Below are positions 16,772 through 24,700 of a stretch of DNA of 64,000 nt, piece by piece; the stretch's first letter is position 1; each line of letters begins with the position of its first letter. A model generated the notes under the pieces. It worked only from the letters and a program-made list of their open reading frames with translations. It was not told where the DNA came from and ran no database searches. The stretch covers positions 2,604,001 to 2,668,000 of the forward strand of contig NZ_CP117709.1 in the NCBI RefSeq assembly GCF_028622875.1. The letters run 5' to 3'. Source of the stretch: Streptomyces sp. MMBL 11-1 (lineage in GTDB: Bacteria; Actinomycetota; Actinomycetes; Streptomycetales; Streptomycetaceae). The translations under genes and the position numbers were made by a program.

Positions 16772-17595
16772 TCGACGAGTACGGCCACCGAACGCTCCGG
16801 AGTCTTCTCTTCGTACGGCCCGACGGGCAGCTCCCTGCGCGGGACGGCCGGAGCTGACTCCGCCGCCTCGATCCACTCCCGCAGGGGCCGGCCGTCCCGT
16901 TCGGCGTCGGGCGCGATGACGTCGTACATCAACGTCGCGGCGGAAGCGTTGATGGCCGCCACCAGCGCGTTCACCTCCCGACCGGTCCGCACGGTGCCGC
17001 GCTCCATCAGGCGAACCGCCGCCTGCGCCGTCGGCCGGTGGTCGATCACGTCGACCCGCAGGGCTGTGTTCAGCATGTCCTGGTTGGAGCACACGGTCAC
17101 CACCGGTCCGTAGTCGGGACCGTCGCGGAACAGTTCGGCGGTCCACCACAGTCGGGCGAACGCCTGGGTGTAGGCCGGCCCTCGGAACCGCCGGGAGGCA
17201 ACCTTCGGCGGAACGTCCTCCGATTTGGCCACCAGGTGGCGCCAGACCACATAGTCCGGAGCCACCCCCAGGGCCAGGTAGTTCCAGATCCGGCGGTCGG
17301 CCGCCTCCCGCCGGGTGAGCCTGAGCGTCGCGTGGAGCCGGGGTGCCAACCAGGCATCGGCGCTGGTCGGTCGGCCGTCCCGGAACTGATACATCGCGTC
17401 GTCGATCAGGTCGCGCACAGGGCCCAGTTCCGCACGGCTCTCACCGTCGTGCGGCAACGGTTCGGTGGTCTTGTTGAGCGCTATGGCCTGTGCGTCCTCC
17501 TTGCCCGACAGAAGCCCTTCGGTGAGGTACCGCGCCGCGTTGAGGTCCGCGAGCAACGCCAGGCGTTCCGGGAGGAAGTTCGGCTTGTCGGTCAT
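16693..17595 (-). CDS. DUF6339-like protein, last gene of the XRE-GHKL operon
   Basis: A 300-aa, mainly helical soluble protein. The most family-like block is ADAWLAPRLHATLRLTRREAADRRIWNYLALGVAPDYVVWRH (about residues 80-120, in pieces), then RFRGPAYTQAFARLWWTAELFRDGPDYG and LVDHFAELF near the end. This resembles DUF6339 proteins, which I recall beside cytosine methylase genes; the assignment is from memory and not certain. There is no catalytic motif I can name. ATG 17595 overlaps the upstream stop (ATGA), so it is co-translated with the two preceding genes. Its 3' end overlaps the methyltransferase gene tail by 79 bp on the opposite strand. Confidence 0.6.
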   Translation of the reverse strand: MTDKPNFLPERLALLADLNAARYLTEGLLSGKEDAQAIALNKTTEPLPHDGESRAELGPVRDLIDDAMYQFRDGRPTSADAWLAPRLHATLRLTRREAADRRIWNYLALGVAPDYVVWRHLVAKSEDVPPKVASRRFRGPAYTQAFARLWWTAELFRDGPDYGPVVTVCSNQDMLNTALRVDVIDHRPTAQAAVRLMERGTVRTGREVNALVAAINASAATLMYDVIAPDAERDGRPLREWIEAAESAPAVPRRELPVGPYEEKTPERSVAVLVDHFAELFAEAPVRGRSDADERDGAET

Positions 17596-18584
17596 GCGTC
17601 GGCCCCCCGGTGGATGCTGTCCAGACCACGGATCGTGGCACTCAGCGCCTTGGGCACATCGGCCCTGCGCGTGGCGGCGTAGTGGATGCGCGGTTGGAGA
17701 TCGGTCCATCCGGATGCTCCGGTCCGTCTCCGATGGACCTCCCCCAAAGCGTCCTCGACCGGGAGGCCGGGCACGATGTCGGGCAACATCTCGCGCAGCA
17801 CCTCGCCTCTCCAGTCCCGGGGGAACAGGGGAGTCCCGTCATCCTCGATCTCCAGGTCTCCGATGGCGGTGTGGAAGACGGCGGTCCACACGTCCGTGCA
17901 CATCTGGGCGATGAGCAGATCCCGCACCATGTTGTCGACCGAGGTGCCATTGCCGGCGACGAGGTCGGAGACTCCCTCGAAGTCCTTGTTGATGTGGACG
18001 ACGGGAAGGTCGCCGGACGTGTCCACGGCCCAAGGCACTTCCTGGAAGCGGCGCAGCCACTGCGGGCCCTCGCGGAATCCGACCTCGACGACCTCGAGCT
18101 CCCTCTCGCGCAGCGGGGCTTCGGCCTTCAGGTCGACGATCCAGTCCTTGGCCGAGGCGGCGATCTCACGTCCTGGCACACCGTCCACCGTGGCGACGAC
18201 GTGGACGGACATCGTCGGCCGGTCCAGGTGGTCCGCACGCCACAGATCGAGCTGCCCCTCCCACTTCCGCCCGTCCTCCGCACCGGGGGCGAGGGCCGTG
18301 GCGATCCGTGTGTTGGTGGCCCCTTCGCTCAGCACCACGACGACCGCCAGGTCGGTCCACGGGCTGTCGGGGGCGGTCGCCCGGCCCGGCACGGTGGCCG
18401 AGACCTTCATACGGAGCCACTCCCAGTCGTCCCGTCCCGTCGAGCCGGGCGCGACGACCTGCTCGACGGCGGAGAAGGCGCTGGTGTCGAGGGGGTCCCT
18501 GACGTCGTCCGGGCCCCGCAGTTCGACGGAGGTGACTCGGAGCGACACGACACCGGGAAGTCGCTGATACGGGTATGCCCTCAT
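17592..18584 (-). CDS. Unrecognised protein, middle gene of the XRE-GHKL operon
   Basis: A 330-aa protein I do not recognise. The N-terminal half is beta-rich with alternating hydrophobics (LPGVVSLRVTSVELRG, WLRMKVSATVPG, WTDLAVVVVLSEGATNTRIATAL, MSVHVVATVDGVPG), suggesting a beta-sandwich. The C-terminal half is more helical (DLVAGNGTSVDNMVRDLLIAQM, VLREMLPDIVPGLPVEDAL). No signal peptide, membrane helix, Walker box or PD-(D/E)XK pattern is evident. Overlapping ATGA junctions on both sides place it tightly between the HTH-GHKL ATPase and the DUF6339-like protein, so the three probably form one complex or pathway. The ATG at 18584 is fixed by the overlap. Confidence 0.7.
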   Translation of the reverse strand: MRAYPYQRLPGVVSLRVTSVELRGPDDVRDPLDTSAFSAVEQVVAPGSTGRDDWEWLRMKVSATVPGRATAPDSPWTDLAVVVVLSEGATNTRIATALAPGAEDGRKWEGQLDLWRADHLDRPTMSVHVVATVDGVPGREIAASAKDWIVDLKAEAPLRERELEVVEVGFREGPQWLRRFQEVPWAVDTSGDLPVVHINKDFEGVSDLVAGNGTSVDNMVRDLLIAQMCTDVWTAVFHTAIGDLEIEDDGTPLFPRDWRGEVLREMLPDIVPGLPVEDALGEVHRRRTGASGWTDLQPRIHYAATRRADVPKALSATIRGLDSIHRGADA

Positions 18585-20698
18585 GCCTGGGCCCCCTTGT
18601 CGGTGCGGAGTTCCACGACGAGGCCACTGAACTGGGCGCGTACGGGATGGGTGGTTACGTCGGTGGTTCCCCGGAAGGTCGCGGTGCGCGCGCCGGAGGC
18701 GAAGCGGATCGTGCCGTCGACGACTTCGCAGTTGTGCACGGCGACCAGCTCCGACCAGGCCAGAACCGGCCGGGGCCCGGAGCGCACGTCGAGCTTGGCC
18801 ACCGGTGCGGCGCGCCAGGAGTCTCCGCCGGCGGGGATCTTCATCTCGGCCGTGACGCACCACGCACCGCTGTCGTCGATCCGGGCGTCGAGTTCCTCGA
18901 GCGTCGGCGGGCCCGCCGGGGGCGTGGGTCGAGCCGCCCTGCGTCCTCCCACGGACAGACGCTTGCGCAGTCGTTCCGGGCCGCCCTTGCGACTCTTCCT
19001 GGGCAGTGCGACCAATTCGCGCACGGCCTTGTTCGCCTGGTTCGTGAGTGCGCCGATCCGTCGGTACGCGGAAGGCGAATACAGCATGCGCAGTTCCTCG
19101 GTCTGTCCCCACTTGTCGTGCTCGGGCGGTTCGGAGGCGCGCAGGAAGGCCTCGGCCTCGTCCGCGAAGGGGGCGTCGGCCCCTGCCGCTCTGCCCGCGA
19201 GCAGGACCGCCTGGAACGGGTTGGTGCCCACCGGTAGACCGGGCACCCAACCGATCTTGACCGTCATGCGGTTGCCCCGCATGGTCGTCACCCGGTTCGG
19301 CTTCCCGTCGTCGCCGTCCTCGGCCTCCGTGACCAGCACGACCGCCCGGTGCTCGACCGCGTTTCCGCGACCGGCGGGGGCGGGCACCATCAGAGGCACG
19401 GTCGCCATGGCCACCTGCCCGGACTCGGTCATCCTGTCGACGGTCGTGCCGTCCAGGAACGCCTGCAGTGCGCGCGTCCGGGAGGGTTGGGTCTCCCGGG
19501 GGTCGACCCGCGTCTCGGGGATGAGCTCCACTCCGTTGCGAAGCGTCCTCACCGATGCCTCCAGCAGGGGCCGCTGTTTGCCACCGCCGGTCATGGCCGC
19601 CCAGAAGTTTCGGCCGAGCGCGTCCTTGAGGCGGTGGTGCATGCGGTGCACGCTGTCGTCGTCCTCGACGTCGGCGTCGGTGTCCGTCCCTTCGACGAGG
19701 CTGGCGACGTCGTGCGCGCCGACGATGAGGAAGGACGTGCCGGGCTCGGTGCTCTCCCGGGTGAGGTGGAGGCGTTCGACGCTCTCCTCGTCCGCCCACC
19801 ACGAGCGGGCCACGTTCACGTCCTCCGTCTCGAGGTCGGGTCGACCGAACCAGGCGGGGCCGGCCCACGGCTTGCCGTCCACCTTCCGCCAGGGAAGGTC
19901 GAGCCGTCCGACGAGCCGACGCTCGGTCCGTCCTTCGTGTGGCTCCGACAGGGTGGAGTTCATGAGGACCAGGCCGAGACGGCTGGTCGCCCAGAGCGTC
20001 GCCTTGCCGAGGCCGTAGGACCCACCGGCGCCGCTCATCGACTTCTGGCTGTCGAGTTGCCGACGTACGACCGCGGCGAAACGACCGGTTTCGTAGTCGT
20101 CACCGGTCAGCCCGGAGGCGTTGTAGTCGTCGATACGGAGGAGCACCAAGCGGTCCCGGTCGTACATGTCGCTCAGCCCGGCCGCGATCATGCGCCCCAC
20201 CTTCTGGTCCTGCTGCGCGGCCGCTTCGTAGTGGGGCAGCAGATCGTCCCAGCGAATTTCGTCCCGGAACCGGGCCAGAGCCTCGCCCGACAGTTCGTGC
20301 AGGGTGTAGCGAACCCGGACCGGCTGGGCGAGGTCGAGCCGTTCGTCGAGGCTGTTCTGGGTCGCCTCCCGGGCCAGGACGCCGACGTCGGCCTCGAAGG
20401 CGAAGGCCGCCGCGTTCCCGAACTCGCGCCCACCGTCGGCGTGTCCGGGACGGTGGTACCAGGAAATCGGCAGGCCGGCCAAGGTGTCGGAGGTACGGGT
20501 GTGGATGGTCCCCAGGTCCGTGCCCAGCGCCTCGGCGATCTTGTGGATCGTCTCCTCGCGAGGAGTCGCGCGGCCCGTGATCCAGGCGGAGACGGCAGCG
20601 CGCGTCATCCCGACCCGCTGAGCGAGATCGGCCTGGCTCATGCCTGACTGCTTCAGCTGGCGGGCCAGCCAGGGGCCGAAGTCCATCCCGGTGTCCAC
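18581..20698 (-). CDS. XRE-family HTH fused to a GHKL (Hsp90-like) ATPase
   Basis: About 705 aa. Residues 5-60 form an XRE/Cro HTH (LKQSGMSQADLAQRVGMTRAAVSAWITGRATPREE in segments). After a short linker comes a GHKL ATPase: N box LAREATQNSLDER (about 100-112), G1 LRIDDYNASGLTGDD (about 185-200), G2 GGSYGLGKATLWATS (about 218-232), with DVASL and KDALGRNFWAAM further on. The C-terminal 200 residues include basic patches (PRKSRKGGPERLRKRLSVGGRR). A sequence-specific DNA-binding domain on a clamp-type ATPase suggests a sensor that also represses its own operon. The start is ambiguous among GTG 20707, ATG 20704 and GTG 20698; GAGGAG is best spaced for 20698. Confidence 0.8.
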   Translation of the reverse strand: MDTGMDFGPWLARQLKQSGMSQADLAQRVGMTRAAVSAWITGRATPREETIHKIAEALGTDLGTIHTRTSDTLAGLPISWYHRPGHADGGREFGNAAAFAFEADVGVLAREATQNSLDERLDLAQPVRVRYTLHELSGEALARFRDEIRWDDLLPHYEAAAQQDQKVGRMIAAGLSDMYDRDRLVLLRIDDYNASGLTGDDYETGRFAAVVRRQLDSQKSMSGAGGSYGLGKATLWATSRLGLVLMNSTLSEPHEGRTERRLVGRLDLPWRKVDGKPWAGPAWFGRPDLETEDVNVARSWWADEESVERLHLTRESTEPGTSFLIVGAHDVASLVEGTDTDADVEDDDSVHRMHHRLKDALGRNFWAAMTGGGKQRPLLEASVRTLRNGVELIPETRVDPRETQPSRTRALQAFLDGTTVDRMTESGQVAMATVPLMVPAPAGRGNAVEHRAVVLVTEAEDGDDGKPNRVTTMRGNRMTVKIGWVPGLPVGTNPFQAVLLAGRAAGADAPFADEAEAFLRASEPPEHDKWGQTEELRMLYSPSAYRRIGALTNQANKAVRELVALPRKSRKGGPERLRKRLSVGGRRAARPTPPAGPPTLEELDARIDDSGAWCVTAEMKIPAGGDSWRAAPVAKLDVRSGPRPVLAWSELVAVHNCEVVDGTIRFASGARTATFRGTTDVTTHPVRAQFSGLVVELRTDKGAQA

Positions 20699-21313
20699 CC
20701 TCATCACTCCTCAGCTGCGGCGTGGGCCATGACCTGCACGATACACCCACCATTTGACGCTGACGATCCGTCCGACAAAGGCGTTTGACACCTCCCTTCG
20801 AGACTCCTTCCACACCTTCAATTCCTTGGAAATAAATCCGGGAATGCATCGAAGGGCGGAAATCCAGCCGAAATCACCCCTCCCATCCCTTTACTTCCGG
20901 GGCGCCCGAAATGCGCATCCCCGCAAGCGTCCTGAAGAGGGGGGGTTGCTCGCCACAAAGCCTTGCGGCCAAGCGTTTCAATCAGGTAGCTTCAGGGCGG
21001 GGACGCCTCACCCGTGCGACCACCCCTTCCTTTCCCGGGACCTTTCCCGTATGCCATAAAGCGCTTCAAGGGCCGCTAAGGAACTCCCGCCCGGGAATCA
21101 CCAAACTCCTTGCCCCGGCCGGAAAAATACGCTTGGCTTCTGGAACGTTTATCGCTCACGTTCTTTTCGCCTACTCCGCCGTCGACTTCTCCGCTACCGA
21201 AGAAACCTTTCCCCTGGCGATCGCGCCCGTCACCCCGGTGCTCCCGCCCTTCTGCACGTGCGCCATTTTCCGTCCCGCCCGGTACACATCAACAGAGCCC
21301 AGGGGGCACCGCC
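20699..21313. promoter_or_regulatory. Divergent control region between the two inner defence operons
   Basis: About 600 bp with no convincing gene, clearly more AT-rich than neighbouring coding DNA. Near the minus-strand operon, TTTGAC occurs at 20753-20758 and 20784-20789 (31 bp apart). The second copy is part of CAAA-GGCG-TTTG (20776-20787), a small inverted repeat. These could be operators for the adjacent XRE protein. AGGGGG at 21301-21306 is the ribosome-binding site of the gene at 21314. The 20.83-21.28 kb stretch holds several short GC hairpins but no tRNA or recognisable RNA motif. Confidence 0.4.
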
Positions 21314-21667
21314 ATGAACATGGACCCGCCCGATCCGGACGACGGCACGTTCGGACTCGTCGAACAGTACGACTCCATCGAAGACCCGTCCCTGCGGTCC
21401 GAGTTCCTCGATGCCGTCGGTACGACGCGTTCGCACATCAACGCTCTTCGGCTCCGGCGTGACAAGGCGGCAGCCCGCAATGCCTCCGCCCCGGAAACAC
21501 TTGGGGCACCGGAGGACAAGAAGCCGCGGCACCGCGTTCCGCGTCAGCCGCTCCGCAACCGTGACATGTCCAGCCGCCCGCCGAAGTACCCGGGCTCCGT
21601 CCGGAACAAGCGTCGCCGCGACCGTGCGCGCCCGGAATTCGTCGTCATCATCTTCAAGCTCGACTGA
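21314..21667 (+). CDS. Small orphan protein, head of the helicase operon
   Basis: A 117-aa protein with no recognised domain. The N-terminus is acidic (MDPPDPDDGTFGLVEQYDSIEDPS), the middle looks helical (LRSEFLDAVGTTRSHINALRLRRDKAAARN), and the C-terminal half is strongly basic (RHRVPRQPLRNRD, RNKRRRDRARP), ending in hydrophobic FVVIIFKLD. ATG 21314 is preceded by AGGGGG 7 nt away. The charge split suggests nucleic-acid binding or an inhibitor/adaptor role, but this is speculation. It precedes the 1590-aa GHKL-helicase by 115 bp in the same direction and may share its transcript. Confidence 0.6.
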   Translation: MNMDPPDPDDGTFGLVEQYDSIEDPSLRSEFLDAVGTTRSHINALRLRRDKAAARNASAPETLGAPEDKKPRHRVPRQPLRNRDMSSRPPKYPGSVRNKRRRDRARPEFVVIIFKLD

Positions 21668-21782
21668 CCCGGCACATCGTCGGGCCCGGAACTCCTATCG
21701 TGGAGTCGGGGCCGGCCGCATCCCCCGCTGCCGCCGCCCCCGGCTCCACCCGCGCTCAGCTCACGGCCAGGATTGGAAGACT

Positions 21783-24700
21783 TTGAACCACCCCTATGTG
21801 ACGGACAGTTCCGGCGAAACCTCCGTCATCCGGACGATCATCGATCAGTCGGCGCGCGTGCTGGCGGCGTATCGGATCGATCCGGGGCTGATTCTTGAGC
21901 ATGCCAACGGTGAGCGACGAATCACTCAAGGCGGTTACGGGGACCGCCAATTGTTCGAGCTCGTACAGAACGCCGCGGACGAGATCGCGCACTCGCCGGG
22001 CGGGAAGGTGCACGTCGTTCTCACGGCTGCGCATCTGTACTGCGCGAACGAGGGCAAGGAGGTCACGGCGGAAGGCGCCGAGACCATTCTCCGCATGAGC
22101 GTGTCGAAGAAGCGTGGAGGTCAGATCGGCCGCTTCGGCGTCGGAGTGAAATCGGTCCTCGCCGTCACCGACACACCTCAGTTCTTCAGCACATCAGGGG
22201 CATTCGGATTCGACCGGGCCTGGTCGCGCGAGGAAATCCGTCAGGCCGGCGGGGACGCGGTGGACACCGACTTCGAGGCCCCCGTCCTGCGCATGGCCCG
22301 CCCCTTGGACGCCGCGAAGGAGCGCTCCGCCGATCCGGTCCTCGACGAGCTGCTCGACTGGGCCACGACGGTTGTGCGTCTTCCCCTCCTGCCCGGAGCC
22401 GCCGATCGACTCGGGCACGATATCCACGCGGTCGCCGGCAGTCACGAGGCGCAGCGCGAGTTCCCGGCGCGTTTCCAGTTGTTCTCCCACCACGTGGGCA
22501 CCGTGGTTCTGGAGGACCGCCGGCCCATGCCGCAGATCCGGCGGGAGATCACCGTCGAGCACGAGGGCGTCGTACGCACGGTCCACGAGGCTCGTACGGG
22601 CAAGCCGGAGTCCCACGCCACCTGGAAGGTGTTCACCCACGCCCACCGGCCCACCGAACGGGCGCGGGCCGGCGCGGGCGAGATGCACGACCGGGTGACG
22701 ATCGACATCTCGTGGGCCGTACCCGAGTACACCGGTGACACCATCCTCACCATTCCCAGGGGGCGGGGGGAGTTCTGGTCGTTCTTCCCGACCAAGTACC
22801 CGATGACCTTGGCAGGCATCCTGAACGGAGCCTGGAAGACGAACGAGGACAGGCAGAACCTCCTCGACTCCAGTCCGTTCAACGAGGAGATCATCCAGGT
22901 CGCCGCGAAGCTGGTCGTCGAATCACTGCCGCAGCTTGCCCCGGCCGAGGACCCCGGCGCCTATCTCCCCCTGCTGCCCGGTCGGACCAGGGAGTCGGAA
23001 ACCCTCAACTGGGCCGACAGGTATCTGACGGAGCAGATCTGGAAGCTGACCGCCGAGCTCCCTTCCCTTCCCGACCAGGACGGCGTTCTACGGGCTCCCC
23101 GCGAGTTGCGCGTCCATCCCGCGCCGGTTGGCAAGACACCGCTCAAGCTCGACTGGCTCCGGATGTGGAACGCCTACCCCGGGCGTCCGAAGGACTGGGC
23201 CCATCCCTCCGTGGAGGCCGCCGAGTTCCGTGCCGGAAAAGTGGGGCACGTTCTGGAGCAGACGAGGCAGGGGCGGGCAACCGTTCGGGAATGGTTGGAG
23301 GCCCTGGTCTCCGACGGTACGGCCGAGGCCTCCGCCGTCGCGATCCGCATCTTCGCCGCGATGGTCCGCGAGGGGTCACCCTTCGCGGACCAGGCCCGGG
23401 CGGCCCGCATCGTGTTGACCGAGGAGAGCGGGTTGGTGCCCGCCGTGGTGGGCAAGGTCTTCCGCAGGGCCGTCCAGGACGGGCTGCGGGACGGTACGAC
23501 CTACGTGGACCCCGCTCTGTCCGAGGACGAGTCACTCATCCAGGACCTCAACACCATCGGTATTCGGGAGGCCGATTCCCGAGGACGCTTCATCGGAGTT
23601 CTGGAGCAGGGCTTCACCGGCTACGGTCCGCAGGACTGGGCACGGTTCTGGGAGCTGTTCCACAGCGCGGGCGGCAGCCAGGTGAGCGGCGAGGTGATCG
23701 CCCGCGTGCCCGACCCGATGTCGACGCTGTCGGTCCGCACCGTGGACGGGCGCTTCCACCGCATGCGGGACTGCCTCCTGCCCGGACCCGTTGTGCCCTC
23801 CGACGGGAGTCGGGACCGGTCCGTCGCGGTGGACCTGGCCTTCCACTCCGACGACCGGATGGTCTTCCACGAGTTCGGTCTGCGTGCGGCGCCGACCGCC
23901 GGTCACCGTCCATCTGCGGACGAGGCGTGGTACGGCGAGTACTCGACGGCGATCTACGACAGCTACTGCCGCACCCTGAGCAGCAACGCGGCACGTCCGA
24001 GCCCCACCAGGCTCAAGCTGGAGGGCTCCCCCGTCGGCGGGCCGTTGCACCTCCTGGAGCTCCTGTCGGACGAAGGGCGAGCAGCCTTCGTGAAGGCGTT
24101 GCCCGACGGAAGCGTCATCGACACCTGGACCATGCAGTTCGGCACCCAGGTGTCCACACGCAAGCCCGTCTACTCCCCGCTGCGTTGGATGCTGGTACGA
24201 CACGGCCGGGTCCCCACCTCGCAGGGCGTCGTCCCGCTCTCCGACGCCGTGGGTCCTCAGCTGCACGCGTACGCCGACGTCCTGCCCGTCGCGGACATCA
24301 GCACCGAGAAGGCCCGCAAGCTTCACCTGCCCACGCTGGTGGAGGACGTGCCGCCGAAGCAATGGTCCCGCCTGCTCGAACAGCTCGGCTCCAGCGACGA
24401 CGACACTTTCGTCGGGCGTACGTACGTGATGCTGACCCGGCTGGGGGTCGACTTTCCCGAGGGCGAGCTCACGCGTTGCCGGATCGGCTCGGAGTGGTCC
24501 GCGCGGGAGGACGACGAGATCGCCGTCGCGGCCTCCGAGGCGGAGTACCGCACGCTGCGTGCGGAGCAGATTCCGGCGCTGTCGGCAGGCAGTGAGGAGG
24601 ACGCCGCCCTGCTCGTCAGGACGTGGGGCATGCTCCGATACAGCGATGTCGTCAGCAAGGAGACGCGGCATGTGGGTATCGGCGAGCCCACGCCTCTGCA

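Noticed and set aside
15470..17149. Long open frame (559 aa) on the minus strand across the intact methylase gene
   Set aside because: Antisense shadow of the methylase, Arg/Gly-rich, with no start signal and no recognisable domain.
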